Assembly (NCBI GenBank): GCA_017303835.1
Contig: JAFLBI010000001.1
Location: 1,116,001-1,180,000, forward strand
Origin: Chitinophagales bacterium
Lineage (GTDB): Bacteria; Bacteroidota; Bacteroidia; Chitinophagales; Chitinophagaceae
Length of the DNA stretch: 64,000 bases
Direction of reading: 5' to 3'
Shown here: positions 36,721 to 46,077 of the stretch, one piece after another
Layout of the letters: each line of letters opens with the position of its first letter
How positions within the stretch are numbered: the stretch's first letter is position 1
Notes under the pieces: model-generated
Seen by the model: the letters and a program-made list of their open reading frames with translations, nothing else
The model's database searches: none
What the model was told of the DNA's origin: nothing
Position numbers and translations under genes: made by a program

Positions 36721-39519
36721 ATGAAACCATTCAAACGCGTGGGCCTTATTGCCGGCCTTGCCACTTTGCTGTGTACCCAGCTAACAGCACAAAAACCTTT
36801 ACCGACTGATGCACAATTGAGAACCGGAAAACTGGCCAACGGACTCACCTATTACATTCGCCAGAACAAAGAACCACGCAACCGCGCCGAACTGCGTTTG
36901 GTGGTGAAAGCGGGCTCAGTTTTGGAGACCGACCAGCAACAAGGCCTTGCTCACTTTGTGGAGCACATGGCATTTAACGGTACCAAGAATTTCAAAAAGC
37001 AGGAGCTGATTAATTTCTTAGAAAAAAGCGGTGTCAACTTTGGCGCCGATCTGAACGCATACACTTCTTTTGATGAAACAGTGTATGAATTGCAACTGCC
37101 TACGGATAGTCCCGCAGTCTTCAAAAAAGGCTTTCAGATCCTGAAAGACTGGGCCCATGAAGTGAGCTTTGAAGGCACTGAGATTGACAAAGAGCGAGGC
37201 GTTATTTTGGAAGAGCGTCGTGTTCGCCGCAGTGCAGGTATGCGCATGCTTTATAAGTGGATGCCTGTGGTATTGAATGGCAGCCAATATGCCAAGCGCT
37301 TACCTATTGGCGATTCAATGGTACTGACCTCTTTCAAGCATCCAACACTGAAGCAATTCTATACAGACTGGTATCGTCCGGACCTGCAGGCTGTTGTACT
37401 CGTTGGCGATTTTGATGTAAACGAAGTAGAGAAAATGGTAAAAGCCACTTTCAGCAGCATTCCTGTAAAACCAAAGAAAGCCAAGCCTGAGTTCGGTATC
37501 CCTTCCCATACAGATATCAAACGCATTGTTGTAACAGATCCTGAACAGCAGTTCAATATAGTGCAGGTAATGTATAAGCAAGGCAAGGGCAAACCTGTTG
37601 TAACAGATGCCGATTATAAGAAGAGCCTGGCTAGAAATCTCTACAATGAGATGGTGAATACCCGCTTACAAGAATTATCACAAAAGCCGGATGCACCTTT
37701 CCTCTTTGGTTCATCTTCTTATGGAGAGTTGATTGGCGATGTAGCTAGTTATACTTTAGTAGCTGTTGCAAAAGATGCCCCTTCGATTGATAAGGCAATG
37801 GAATCTTTACTGACAGAAAACGAGCGTGTAAAAAGATTTGGCTTTACGCAATCAGAACTTGACCGTGCGAAGAAAGCTTTACTGAGCAATATTGAGACCC
37901 GCTACAATGAGCGTGAAAAAACCAATAGCCGTGCATTTGTGGGTGAATATGTAAATCAATTCCTGAAAGGCAGTATTGCTACCAGTATTGAAACAGAATT
38001 CAAACTACACCAGGAGTTGGTTCCTTCTATCAAACTGGATGAAATAAATGCACTAATCAAAGAATGGTTGAAACCAACAGACCGAGCAGTTGTTATACAA
38101 GCGCCTGAAAAAGATGCAGATAAACTGAAACCCGCTGATGTTTATGCTGGCATGTTGAATACTGATTTCAGCAAAGGCTTGAAAGCTTATGAAGATAAAG
38201 TTGCTAAAGGCGGTATGATGCCGAATAAACCTGTGCCAGGCAAGATCATTGGCGAAAAGAAAATTGCAGAACTCGGCGTAACTGAATGGACACTGAGCAA
38301 TGGTGCGAAAGTGGTTTTCAAGCCAACAGATTTCAAGAATGATGAGATTCAGTTCTCTGCAATTAGTCGCGGGGGCTCTTCCTTAACACCGGATGCAGAC
38401 TTCATTACTGCAGACAATGCATCTCAATTAGTGCTGGTAGGTGGTATTGGTGAGATGAGCTATATGGAAATGCAGAAAGAAATGACTGGTAAGCAAGTAC
38501 AGGTCTTCCCTTCTATCCGCAACTATAGTGAAGGCATTGGCGGTAGCAGCACACCCAAAGATTTTGAAACAGCTATGCAATTGCTGCACTTGTATTTCAC
38601 TGCACCACGTAAGGATGAGAACATGTTCAATGTGATCAAGATGCAGATCAATGCCATCATGGCCAATAAGAACAACAATCCTCAGGCTGTATTCAGCGAT
38701 ACACTGGAATATGTATTGGGCAGCTATCATCCACGTACCAAACCATTCGAAGCTGCTATGGCTAGTCAGATGAATTTGGATAAAGCCATGGAGATTTACA
38801 AAGCACGTTTTGCCAATGCTGGTGATTTCCTCTTCACTTTTGTAGGTAATATCAATCCGGATCAGTTCCGTGGTTATGTAGAAACTTATATCGCTTCTCT
38901 GCCTTCTAACGGACAAAAAGAGGAATGGAAAGATTTGGGCATTCGTTATCCCAAAGGTTATTTAGAGAAGAAAGTGTTTAAGGGTAAAGAACAGAAAGCT
39001 TCTGTGCAATTGATTTATACCGGTGATGCGCAGTACAGCGATGAAGAATCCATGCAACTGGATCAAACCGTAAAAGCGCTTAACATCAAACTGCGCGAGA
39101 TTCTGCGTGAAGAAAAAGGCGGTACTTATGGAACAGGTGCCAGCGTGGATATGCGCCGAGTACCTGTAGGTAGCTACAAAATCACCATTGGCTGGACTTG
39201 TGCTCCTGACAAAGTAGAAGAACTGGTGAAAGCAGCACTGAATGAGATTGAGAAAATCAAGCAAAATGGCGCTACCAAGGATGATGTGGAGAAAGTCATT
39301 GCGGAAGACACCCGCGGATTGGAAAACCGTGTACGTGAAAACGATTACTGGTTGAGCAACCTGGAAGACAAGTTCTATTTCGGGGAAGATCCTACCCTGA
39401 TTCTGAAGGACAAGGAGACCTTGAAAAAGCTGACACCTGCCAGAACCAAGGAATTGGCCAACAAGTATTTCAATAACGGCAATATGATCAAAGCCCTGTT
39501 GTTACCTGAGAACAAATAA
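36721..39519 (+). CDS. M16-family zinc peptidase (two-module, PqqL-like)
   Basis: 932 residues with a signal peptide ending TAQ. The first module has the inverted zinc motif HFVEHMAFNG (H-x-x-E-H near residue 79) and downstream glutamate in EERRVRR. The second module, from about residue 500, lacks a zinc motif, as normal for M16B/C enzymes that form a closing clam shell. Likely periplasmic peptidase for oligopeptides. Its terminator has a UUCG tetraloop. Confidence 0.92.
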   Translation: MKPFKRVGLIAGLATLLCTQLTAQKPLPTDAQLRTGKLANGLTYYIRQNKEPRNRAELRLVVKAGSVLETDQQQGLAHFVEHMAFNGTKNFKKQELINFLEKSGVNFGADLNAYTSFDETVYELQLPTDSPAVFKKGFQILKDWAHEVSFEGTEIDKERGVILEERRVRRSAGMRMLYKWMPVVLNGSQYAKRLPIGDSMVLTSFKHPTLKQFYTDWYRPDLQAVVLVGDFDVNEVEKMVKATFSSIPVKPKKAKPEFGIPSHTDIKRIVVTDPEQQFNIVQVMYKQGKGKPVVTDADYKKSLARNLYNEMVNTRLQELSQKPDAPFLFGSSSYGELIGDVASYTLVAVAKDAPSIDKAMESLLTENERVKRFGFTQSELDRAKKALLSNIETRYNEREKTNSRAFVGEYVNQFLKGSIATSIETEFKLHQELVPSIKLDEINALIKEWLKPTDRAVVIQAPEKDADKLKPADVYAGMLNTDFSKGLKAYEDKVAKGGMMPNKPVPGKIIGEKKIAELGVTEWTLSNGAKVVFKPTDFKNDEIQFSAISRGGSSLTPDADFITADNASQLVLVGGIGEMSYMEMQKEMTGKQVQVFPSIRNYSEGIGGSSTPKDFETAMQLLHLYFTAPRKDENMFNVIKMQINAIMANKNNNPQAVFSDTLEYVLGSYHPRTKPFEAAMASQMNLDKAMEIYKARFANAGDFLFTFVGNINPDQFRGYVETYIASLPSNGQKEEWKDLGIRYPKGYLEKKVFKGKEQKASVQLIYTGDAQYSDEESMQLDQTVKALNIKLREILREEKGGTYGTGASVDMRRVPVGSYKITIGWTCAPDKVEELVKAALNEIEKIKQNGATKDDVEKVIAEDTRGLENRVRENDYWLSNLEDKFYFGEDPTLILKDKETLKKLTPARTKELANKYFNNGNMIKALLLPENK

Positions 39520-39537
39520 GGCAAGCTATCGAAAAAC

Positions 39538-39566
39538 AAAAGCCATTCTTCGGAATGGCTTTTTTA
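39538..39566 (+). terminator. Terminator with UUCG tetraloop after M16 peptidase
   Basis: Stem AGCCATTC/GAATGGCT (39541-39548, 39553-39560), loop TTCG, then a T-run. Confidence 0.9.
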
Positions 39567-39600
39567 TTGCTCGAAGGCTTCACGTAACTTTACCAAGCTT

Positions 39601-39993
39601 ATGATACGTCAATCAATTTTCATCAGTTATTGCCTCATTGCACTATTGGGCTGTAGTACCCAGCAAAGCTTGAGTCCCGCCGATAATGCATTGGATGCAG
39701 GCAGAGAATTCATCGATGCCCAATTGAAGGGCGATTTTGCCAAAGCTGCTTTTTATATGCTGGATGATGCTAAACAACACGCATGGCTGAAAACAGTGGA
39801 AGAAAATTACCGTAAGCTTGATCGAGGCGGCAGGCAACAATCACGTGAAGCATCCATCAATATTGCCGGCGTGCAGGAAAAACATGCAGACACTACCTTG
39901 ATTCAATACAGTTATTCCTTCGATACTTCACCTAAAACCTTGTTGGTGGTAAAAAATAACCAACAATGGAAAGCATTGCCCGCATTCCCATGA
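39601..39993 (+). CDS. Small lipoprotein, DUF4878-like
   Basis: 130 residues: signal with lipobox ALLGC (Cys18), then a helix-plus-sheet domain resembling the NTF2-like DUF4878 group (DAGREFIDAQLKGDFAKAAF, LIQYSYSFDTSPKTLLVVKN, WKALPAF). These are usually envelope proteins of unknown role. First gene of an overlap-coupled operon with crcB, ppa and a half-size TauE. Confidence 0.65.
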   Translation: MIRQSIFISYCLIALLGCSTQQSLSPADNALDAGREFIDAQLKGDFAKAAFYMLDDAKQHAWLKTVEENYRKLDRGGRQQSREASINIAGVQEKHADTTLIQYSYSFDTSPKTLLVVKNNQQWKALPAFP

Positions 39994-40364
39994 GCTTATT
40001 GAAAAATATATTACTGGTGGCCGCAGGCGGTATGACAGGTTCTGTATTGCGGTATCTGGTAAGTACACTCGTCAAACATGAAAGCTTTCCCAGCGCAACA
40101 CTAATCGTTAACCTCACCGGCTCTCTGCTCATTGGTTTAATCATGGGCTATCTGGCACAGAAACACCATCTGGGCGATTGGCGACTCTTTCTGGCAACCG
40201 GTATCTGCGGTGGTTTTACCACTTTCTCTGCTTTTTCCTGGGAGAGCATACAATTACTGGAGCAACAAAGATTCGGCACGTTTATCTCTTATAGTGTGCT
40301 AACTTTAATAGGCGGTTTTACCGCAACTTTTCTGGGTTACTGGCTTATGAAACAATATCAATGA
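39990..40364 (+). CDS. crcB: Fluoride channel FluC/CrcB
   Basis: 124 residues, four membrane spans. Fluoride-channel signatures are all present: [19 protein letters not shown], and [15 protein letters not shown] containing the phenylalanine box. It exports fluoride as a dual-topology dimer. The ATG at 39990 overlaps the lipoprotein stop (ATGA). It sits 7 bases before ppa, a fluoride-sensitive enzyme, so co-expression makes biochemical sense. No fluoride riboswitch was seen upstream. Confidence 0.93.
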   Translation: MSLLKNILLVAAGGMTGSVLRYLVSTLVKHESFPSATLIVNLTGSLLIGLIMGYLAQKHHLGDWRLFLATGICGGFTTFSAFSWESIQLLEQQRFGTFISYSVLTLIGGFTATFLGYWLMKQYQ

Positions 40365-40371
40365 ATCAACT

Positions 40372-40920
40372 ATGTTAACCGTATTACATCCCTGGCATGG
40401 CATCCACCCCGGAGCCAACGCCCCAAGAGTCGTGAACACCATTATTGAAATACCACAAGGTTCACGTTGCAAATATGAAATTGATAAGGACAGTGGTTTA
40501 TTGAAATTAGACAGGGTTATCTATTCTTCATTCTACTACCCCATTAATTACGGCTTTATTCCGCAAACCTATGGAGGTGATAAGGACCCGTTGGACATCC
40601 TTGTTATTACTTCCTTGGCTGTACAACCACTCACCCTCATGGAAGCCAAAGTAATTGGCGTGATGCAGATGGTAGACAGTGGTGATGCAGATGATAAACT
40701 GATAGCAGTTGCTGCACACGATCCTTCTGTGAACCATTATAACAATATTGAAGAATTGCAACCCCATTTCTTTGAAGAACTGAGACATTTCTTTGAAGAG
40801 TACAAGAAACTCGAGAACAAAACCGTAGTAGTGGAAGAGTTTGGAGATAAAACTTCTGCATTAAAAATTGTAACCGAAGCTATCGACTATTACAAAGAAG
40901 TTTTCGGCAAAAAAGCATGA
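40372..40920 (+). CDS. ppa: Inorganic pyrophosphatase (family I)
   Basis: Hydrolyses PPi to drive biosynthesis. 182 residues with the signature [12 protein letters not shown] (the Asp-rich metal site) near residue 65, preceded by [23 protein letters not shown]. It is part of the crcB operon and its last base overlaps the next gene start (ATGA). Confidence 0.95.
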   Translation: MLTVLHPWHGIHPGANAPRVVNTIIEIPQGSRCKYEIDKDSGLLKLDRVIYSSFYYPINYGFIPQTYGGDKDPLDILVITSLAVQPLTLMEAKVIGVMQMVDSGDADDKLIAVAAHDPSVNHYNNIEELQPHFFEELRHFFEEYKKLENKTVVVEEFGDKTSALKIVTEAIDYYKEVFGKKA

Positions 40921-41351
40921 TCAAAATGGATACCAATACCATCCTGCTACTGCTGATTACCGGATTGGCAGCGGGCATGCTTAGTGGACTGATTGGCATT
41001 GGTGGGGGTATCCTCATTGTGCCAGCATTGGTTTACCTTCTGGCATTCTCTCAGAAAGCAGCACAGGGGAATTCGCTGGCCATCTTGCTATTACCCGTAG
41101 GTTTATTAGGCGTTATTCAATATTACAAACAAGGTTATGTGGATTGGAGAGTAGTTGGGCTGGTAGCATTGGGCTTTGCGCTGGGTAGTTACTTCGGTAG
41201 TAAATTGGCGTTATCCTTATCAGACCTCATGTTGAAAAAGGTTTTTGCCATAATTCTGCTCCTGCTTTCCTTAAAAATGCTGTTTCTGGATAAGCCTAAG
41301 AAAACCGCAGAAACACTGCCTGGCCAGTCTGAAAAAATCCATAAAACCTGA
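40917..41351 (+). CDS. Half-size TauE/SafE (TSUP) membrane protein
   Basis: 144 residues and four spans, about half of the usual 250-residue sulfite/organic-acid exporter. It contains one copy of the family hallmark [18 protein letters not shown] and the [12 protein letters not shown] segment. A functional protein would have to dimerise, like CrcB beside it. It overlaps ppa by 4 bases. Substrate unknown; the family's members move sulfite, sulfoacetate or other anions. Confidence 0.85.
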   Translation: MIKMDTNTILLLLITGLAAGMLSGLIGIGGGILIVPALVYLLAFSQKAAQGNSLAILLLPVGLLGVIQYYKQGYVDWRVVGLVALGFALGSYFGSKLALSLSDLMLKKVFAIILLLLSLKMLFLDKPKKTAETLPGQSEKIHKT

Positions 41352-41375
41352 TTTTCCAAAATAAACCCGCCCCCC

Positions 41376-41383
41376 TATCTTTG
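41376..41383 (+). promoter_or_regulatory. -7 box for the 53-aa membrane protein gene
   Basis: TATCTTTG, exact TAnnTTTG match, 17 bases before an ATG. No distinct TTG at -33. Confidence 0.55.
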
Positions 41384-41400
41384 CGCAAATTCTGAATGCA

Positions 41401-41562
41401 ATGGAAGCTCAACAACAATCAAGAACCAAGTACTGGGTTTACTGTTTTATCTGGACCGCAATCATGCTGTACATGCTTTGGGACCCAACATTCCGTCCAT
41501 TCTTCTGGTTGGCCCTGCCTGGTGCAACTACCTATTTCGCTTTGGGCATGGACCTGATTTAA
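41401..41562 (+). CDS. 53-residue membrane protein, unrecognised
   Basis: An open frame of 53 codons that reads MEAQQQSRTKYWVYCFIWTA and continues with two hydrophobic segments (about residues 11-28 and 32-50) split by a WDPTFRP turn. It has a consensus promoter in front and a terminator shared with the convergent gene behind. Trp and Phe content is high. It could be a small membrane regulator or a subunit; no homologue was recognised. Confidence 0.6.
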   Translation: MEAQQQSRTKYWVYCFIWTAIMLYMLWDPTFRPFFWLALPGATTYFALGMDLI

Positions 41563-41586
41563 GTATCTAATGATTTGAATATACCA

Positions 41587-41612
41587 ATCCCCTTGCAGCA
41601 ATGCAGGGGGAT
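41587..41612. terminator. Bidirectional terminator with GNRA loop
   Basis: An 11-bp stem (41587-41597 with 41602-41612, one G-U pair) closes a GCAA loop and is flanked by T-runs. Between the 53-aa frame and the NlpC/P60 gene. Confidence 0.85.
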
Positions 41613-41616
41613 TTTT

Positions 41617-42411
41617 CTATACATCATATTCTGTTTCCAACACTTTGTGTAATCGCTTAATAATCCTTAACCGATGTGTGCGTTCACCAGATTCACTATT
41701 TACAATACCCTGATGATCTATATAATCAATGCGCACGCGACCATAAGCATGCATTACCTGATGATCATTCAATAACAAACCTACGTGCACGATACGCCCT
41801 TCTGGATTATCAAAAAAAGCCAGATCACCACAATGGGCTTCCTGGAGAAAACCAATACTATCACCAAGTTCTGCTTGTTGATATGCATCACGTGGCAGTT
41901 GAATACCCATAAAACGATAGACCTGCTGCACAAAGCCACTGCAGTCTATGCCCAATGGTGATCGTCCGCCCCAGAGATAAGGTGCATTCAAATATTTATC
42001 CGCAACCCATCGGATAGTTTCTTTATTCTCGTGCGCCATAGAACTATTCCAGAATCGGCCCTCATAAACAACCTGATAGCGTCCAATCTGCGCCTTTCCA
42101 TGATCAAATAAATTCAATGGTGCGCCAAAAGGCATCTGCATCGGCTGTTCCTGAAAACTAATTTCTCGCCAGAGATCACCATTTAGCAAATTGGTTTGGC
42201 GTAAGGCCGGTATTTCATCTATTGGTTCAAGTTGATTGCTAAGGCACCAACCTTCATAGCCATCGAACAATAAACGGATTCTTGAAAAAGTATGACTAGT
42301 TTCTAAAAGCTGTACAGTTTCACCAAATAATAACTGACTGCACATTTCAGCAGTTGGTTGCGCAGCTGTATACAGGGGGGCAACAGGTACAATACAAGCA
42401 GCATATTCCAT
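41617..42411 (-). CDS. NlpC/P60 peptidoglycan hydrolase
   Basis: 264 residues. An SH3b-type N-terminal domain (residues about 1-120, with GETVQLLETSHTFSRIRLLF) precedes a C40 peptidase with the catalytic Cys in GIDCSGFVQQVYRFMG and His in GRIVHVGLLLND. It cleaves D-Glu-mDAP type bonds, so it may work with the dipeptide epimerase in murein recycling. No signal peptide is obvious, hence a cytoplasmic recycling role is likely. The divergent sigma gene starts 72 bases from its start. Confidence 0.88.
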   Translation of the reverse strand: MEYAACIVPVAPLYTAAQPTAEMCSQLLFGETVQLLETSHTFSRIRLLFDGYEGWCLSNQLEPIDEIPALRQTNLLNGDLWREISFQEQPMQMPFGAPLNLFDHGKAQIGRYQVVYEGRFWNSSMAHENKETIRWVADKYLNAPYLWGGRSPLGIDCSGFVQQVYRFMGIQLPRDAYQQAELGDSIGFLQEAHCGDLAFFDNPEGRIVHVGLLLNDHQVMHAYGRVRIDYIDHQGIVNSESGERTHRLRIIKRLHKVLETEYDV

Positions 42412-42507
42412 ACAGCAAATTCTATTGTAAGTTATGGAATTTCAGCGGCTGTGCATCTATCAAAAAAGCAGTACATTTCTTTTGTGAAAGACAGCAGGTA
42501 TGATCAT

Positions 42508-43047
42508 ATGACTGATACAGAATTGCTTTGGCAATTCAAGCAAAGCAGTGATAATGCATGGCTGGGTATTCTCCTGCAACGATATACCATGCTATTGCTC
42601 GGCGTATGCATGAAATATCTGAAAGATGAACAAGCCGCTAAGGATGCAGTACAGCAAGTCTTTTTAAAAGCCATCACTGAATTGGAAAAATATGAAGTGG
42701 CATATTTCAAGAGCTGGTTATACATGATTGCACGCAATCATTGTCTGATGCAATTACGCGACAGAAACATCCACCTGCCTGTTGAAGAACAGAAAAGCCT
42801 GGTGTATGAAGAAACAGACAAACAGCTCCATACTTTCAAGGATACATCTTTGCACACCATGGAAGCATGTCTGGAAGAATTGAACGATGCACAAAGAACC
42901 TGTGTAACTTTATTTTACCTTCAACAAAAGAGTTATCAGGAAGTAGCGGATACAACCGGCTATAGTTTATTACAAGTGAAAAGTCATATCCAGAATGGCA
43001 AAAGGAACTTACGTTTGTTGATAGAACAAAAAATGAAACAAGGCTGA
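42508..43047 (+). CDS. ECF sigma-70-family RNA polymerase sigma factor
   Basis: 179 residues. Region 2 is visible as DEQAAKDAVQQVFLKAITEL and SWLYMIARNHCLMQLRD; region 4 as LNDAQRTCVTLFYLQQKSYQEVADTTGYSLLQVKSHIQNGKRNL. This is an extracytoplasmic-function sigma. ATG 42508 is taken as start; a GTG at 42484 would add eight residues. The stop shares a base with the next gene (TGATG), coupling it to a candidate anti-sigma factor. Confidence 0.88.
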   Translation: MTDTELLWQFKQSSDNAWLGILLQRYTMLLLGVCMKYLKDEQAAKDAVQQVFLKAITELEKYEVAYFKSWLYMIARNHCLMQLRDRNIHLPVEEQKSLVYEETDKQLHTFKDTSLHTMEACLEELNDAQRTCVTLFYLQQKSYQEVADTTGYSLLQVKSHIQNGKRNLRLLIEQKMKQG

Positions 43048-43403
43048 TGGCCGAATGGAATTCCATATTACCAGATGACCAGCCCATTTCTGAGGAAGTG
43101 CTGCTTCGTTATGCTGCAGGGAGGGCTACGCCTGAAGAAATTCATGCGGTGGAGAGACAGATGGCTGATTTACCCATGCTGGATGATGCGATGGAAGGTT
43201 TGCAGCAAATGGGTAGTACGCAAAGCATACAATCTGCGGTACAAGAGCTTAACGCACGTCTGCAATACGATACAAGAAATAAGAAGGCACCCAGAACAAA
43301 ACGTCCTATCCAGAATGAAGGCTGGATTATTCAAGCGGTGGTGATACTGCTATTGTTATCAATACTGGCATATTGGGTCATTCACACCTATTACAAGCAA
43401 TAA
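43047..43403 (+). CDS. Short membrane protein, candidate anti-sigma factor
   Basis: 118 residues. The N-terminal half is helical (ISEEVLLRYAAGRATPEEIH, then DAMEGLQQM), in the style of sigma-binding domains without the zinc His/Cys residues. One span at about 92-113 (AVVILLLLSILAYWVIHTYY) near the C-terminus leaves almost nothing outside. Coupling to the sigma gene supports an anti-sigma role. There is no partner outer-membrane receptor, so the signal source is unknown. Family assignment is inference. Confidence 0.65.
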   Translation: MAEWNSILPDDQPISEEVLLRYAAGRATPEEIHAVERQMADLPMLDDAMEGLQQMGSTQSIQSAVQELNARLQYDTRNKKAPRTKRPIQNEGWIIQAVVILLLLSILAYWVIHTYYKQ

Positions 43404-43913
43404 TTATTGCCGGCATAAGCGCTGAATCAATGCTGCCTGTTCAGGAAAGCTTTTCATTAATACATCTGCATAGGCCAATTCAAAATCTGCAAAATCAAAA
43501 CCGGGCGAAACGGTACAACCCACAAAACTGAAATCCCTCTCAGGTGCGCACTCTGATGCAAACCAAGCCCCGGCTGGTACCACGGCCTGAAAGACTTCTC
43601 CTGCTGCCGGATTATTCCCCACCTTTATTTGCTCATAACGACCATCCTCATATAACACATGCACCATCAAAGCACCACCTGTATAGAAATGCCAGATTTC
43701 ATCACTTTTAATGCGATGGAATGCAGAAAAATTACCTGCGGTAATCAGAAAATAAATGGCAGTGGACATGGATCTTTCGCCCCCGAAGCGAATCATGCCA
43801 CTGCCACTTGCTACAGTATCTTTTGAACGATAGGTTTCTTTATAATAGCCCCCTTCCGGATGCGGCAATAAACCATATGTTTGAACCAATTCCTGTATAA
43901 CATGCGCAGACAT
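43404..43913 (-). CDS. DUF985/cupin_5 protein
   Basis: 169 residues with the cupin fold: LLPHPEGGYYKETYRS, then STAIYFLITAGNFSAFHRIK, then SDEIWHFYTGGALMVHVLYE. The YML079w-like family binds no known substrate with certainty. It converges on the anti-sigma gene with no gap. Confidence 0.88.
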   Translation of the reverse strand: MSAHVIQELVQTYGLLPHPEGGYYKETYRSKDTVASGSGMIRFGGERSMSTAIYFLITAGNFSAFHRIKSDEIWHFYTGGALMVHVLYEDGRYEQIKVGNNPAAGEVFQAVVPAGAWFASECAPERDFSFVGCTVSPGFDFADFELAYADVLMKSFPEQAALIQRLCRQ

Positions 43914-43960
43914 AGAAAAGCTTTCTGCGAATTTCTGTAATTCTTTACGAGTGTCCTTAT

Positions 43961-45019
43961 TTACTTAATGGCAACCCGAAAAGCTTCCGAATAACTGCCC
44001 ACCGTTCCCAAACGGATGGGCGTATTGTTCTTCCACATCATCGCAACTGTTCTAATACCGGAGTCTGCAAAATCGGCACTACCCACCACATATACGTCCG
44101 TACCATCCACTGCAATATCATAGCCGTATGACCTACGCTCACCAAAAGGATTGGTAAGATTGGTCGCTACGCCGTTTTTCCAATATCTGGCAAAGGGTAC
44201 GCCGCTGGTATTAATCGTGATATTCTCATGGCCTGCAACATATACGTCCTGTCCTTTCACTACCATGTTTCTACCCTGCGGCGAACTAAACACACCCGGT
44301 GTTGCCGCAAGCTCATTTACCATTGTGCCATTCTTCCAATATGCTGCCCTGTAATTATTTTTTGTATAACCTAAAACATATGTATCACTTCCCTCAACCA
44401 CCAATGATACTGGATCCTGACAATCGGTTGTAAAAGTGGTAGCCACACCGTCGGTCCATATCTTTGTAAGAAAATTATTGGTTGGGGCTAAATCCCATTC
44501 TGTTCCGAGTGCCTGCAACTTACCATTGGCAAATACAACATCCGTCATCGCAGTATATTTATCGGAAGGGCCAATGAAACTCTGCGTTCCATTTTTCCAG
44601 ATAGTTGCTCTGGCATATGGCGGAGCGCTATTGGCAATGGCTGTATAGCCAACAAGGTATACATCTGCTCCATTTACTGCGATTGCGAATATGTCCTTAT
44701 CTGCATACGGTATATCGAAAAGCACTGTACTGTTCTTCAATACCCTGAATACCCTTGCACCGGTACTGCCACGATGACTCACCAATGCATACACATCATT
44801 GCCCACCAATTGCATATCAATAGGACGGGCATAATTACCTTCATCTGCCTGTACTACTGTTCGCGTAGAGTCTTTCCACAAAACAGCTGATCCAAGAAAG
44901 GAACTATTTTCCTGAATACCCAGCACATAATAAGGCTTAATAGATGAAGTTGGTTTATCCTCTTTTTTACAAGCAGCGAACAAGAGCACCAAACTCAGTA
45001 ACACAATCAGATGACGCAT
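43961..45019 (-). CDS. Repeat lipoprotein of propeller type (paralog 1)
   Basis: 352 residues: lipobox FAAC (Cys17) then a series of about seven repeats of the form G(x)DVY(V/A)(L/V)G..., ARxWKNG, each roughly 45-50 residues. The pattern suggests a beta-propeller on the cell surface or in the periplasm. It is a paralog of the next gene at 45064-46077, with which it shares repeat sequence and arrangement. No catalytic motif. Ligand unknown. Confidence 0.8.
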   Translation of the reverse strand: MRHLIVLLSLVLLFAACKKEDKPTSSIKPYYVLGIQENSSFLGSAVLWKDSTRTVVQADEGNYARPIDMQLVGNDVYALVSHRGSTGARVFRVLKNSTVLFDIPYADKDIFAIAVNGADVYLVGYTAIANSAPPYARATIWKNGTQSFIGPSDKYTAMTDVVFANGKLQALGTEWDLAPTNNFLTKIWTDGVATTFTTDCQDPVSLVVEGSDTYVLGYTKNNYRAAYWKNGTMVNELAATPGVFSSPQGRNMVVKGQDVYVAGHENITINTSGVPFARYWKNGVATNLTNPFGERRSYGYDIAVDGTDVYVVGSADFADSGIRTVAMMWKNNTPIRLGTVGSYSEAFRVAIK

Positions 45020-45063
45020 AATAATATTTTTTGAATAATAAGTGGATAGAATTTTTATAATGG

Positions 45064-46077
45064 CTATTGTACTGATATAGCATTTGCTTCAGACCAGGTT
45101 GAAAAATTGCCAAGCATTTTCATGGTGCCATTTTTCCAAAATACAGCCACTTGGTTACCAGCACCCTGTGCATGCCTCACGTATCCGGCAACATATACGT
45201 CGCTACCATCAATGAAAAGACCATATGCTACACCACCTAGATTGTAGGTATTCTCTAAACTCTGGTATTGCCCGTTCTTCCATAGTCGTGGTTGATATCT
45301 ACTACTGACAAACTCATATCCTGAAACATAGACATCCGAACCAACAACCTGAATTCCACTAGCGTAGCCTACCTGACCAGCAGATTGAAGTTGGGTTTTA
45401 CTCGTATTCTTCCAGTAAGCTGGTTGATTCGTTCCTGGTATAACACCGGCCGTATATACATCACTTCCACTTGCTGTAACACTATACAACTCATAAGAAT
45501 CAGGAACTGTTGTTGCAGTACCGTTTACCCAATATCTGCCAGCCACAACGCCACTACTTATGTTGGCTTCTCTTCCACATACAATAACAGTACTGCCATT
45601 CAGGGCAATTCCACTGGCAAGTGTTTCTAAAATGCTGTTATCTCTGAAATGCAACACGCCGTTTTTCCAAACCGATGCACGATAGTAAGGTAAACTGTTC
45701 TGGTAACGAGATCCCGCTATGTATATATCATTGCCTAAAACAGCAATTTTACTGATCACCGTAGTATCCTGTCTGAATTCATACAGCTGTGTACCATTTT
45801 TGTAGATGGTATAAAAATCACCAGTAGTTCTGCCTTCAAGCGTAAGCACATACACATTCTTTTCAGCAACAGCCATGTCCAATACATAGGCACCTGAGGG
45901 CCCTACTTGTTTACTGGTACTATCAATCCAATAGCGAGCTGTATTTACACCATTGGCATCATCTACAGTACCTGCTACATATAGTTTTTTGGCTGAGCCA
46001 GTATTTGCATCATTTTTCTTACAAGACGTAAGGGCAATACATGCCATGCCCCACAGCAATAGCGAAGGAATCTTCAT
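45064..46077 (-). CDS. Repeat lipoprotein of propeller type (paralog 2)
   Basis: 337 residues: lipobox LTSC (Cys19), then repeats with GSDVYVAGYxxx and xxWKNG signatures, as in the adjoining gene. Both copies read in the same direction, 44 bases apart, and probably form an operon. The shared repeat and distinct detail point to an old tandem duplication. A structured upstream region lies between this gene and tmRNA. Confidence 0.8.
   Translation of the reverse strand: MKIPSLLLWGMACIALTSCKKNDANTGSAKKLYVAGTVDDANGVNTARYWIDSTSKQVGPSGAYVLDMAVAEKNVYVLTLEGRTTGDFYTIYKNGTQLYEFRQDTTVISKIAVLGNDIYIAGSRYQNSLPYYRASVWKNGVLHFRDNSILETLASGIALNGSTVIVCGREANISSGVVAGRYWVNGTATTVPDSYELYSVTASGSDVYTAGVIPGTNQPAYWKNTSKTQLQSAGQVGYASGIQVVGSDVYVSGYEFVSSRYQPRLWKNGQYQSLENTYNLGGVAYGLFIDGSDVYVAGYVRHAQGAGNQVAVFWKNGTMKMLGNFSTWSEANAISVQ

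Noticed and set aside
38428-38916. 162-codon frame opposite the M16 peptidase
   Set aside because: Lies wholly within a real gene on the other strand.
39960-39990. Fluoride riboswitch before crcB
   Set aside because: crcB starts inside the upstream gene's stop codon; no GG-rich aptamer-like fold could be seen upstream of the operon.
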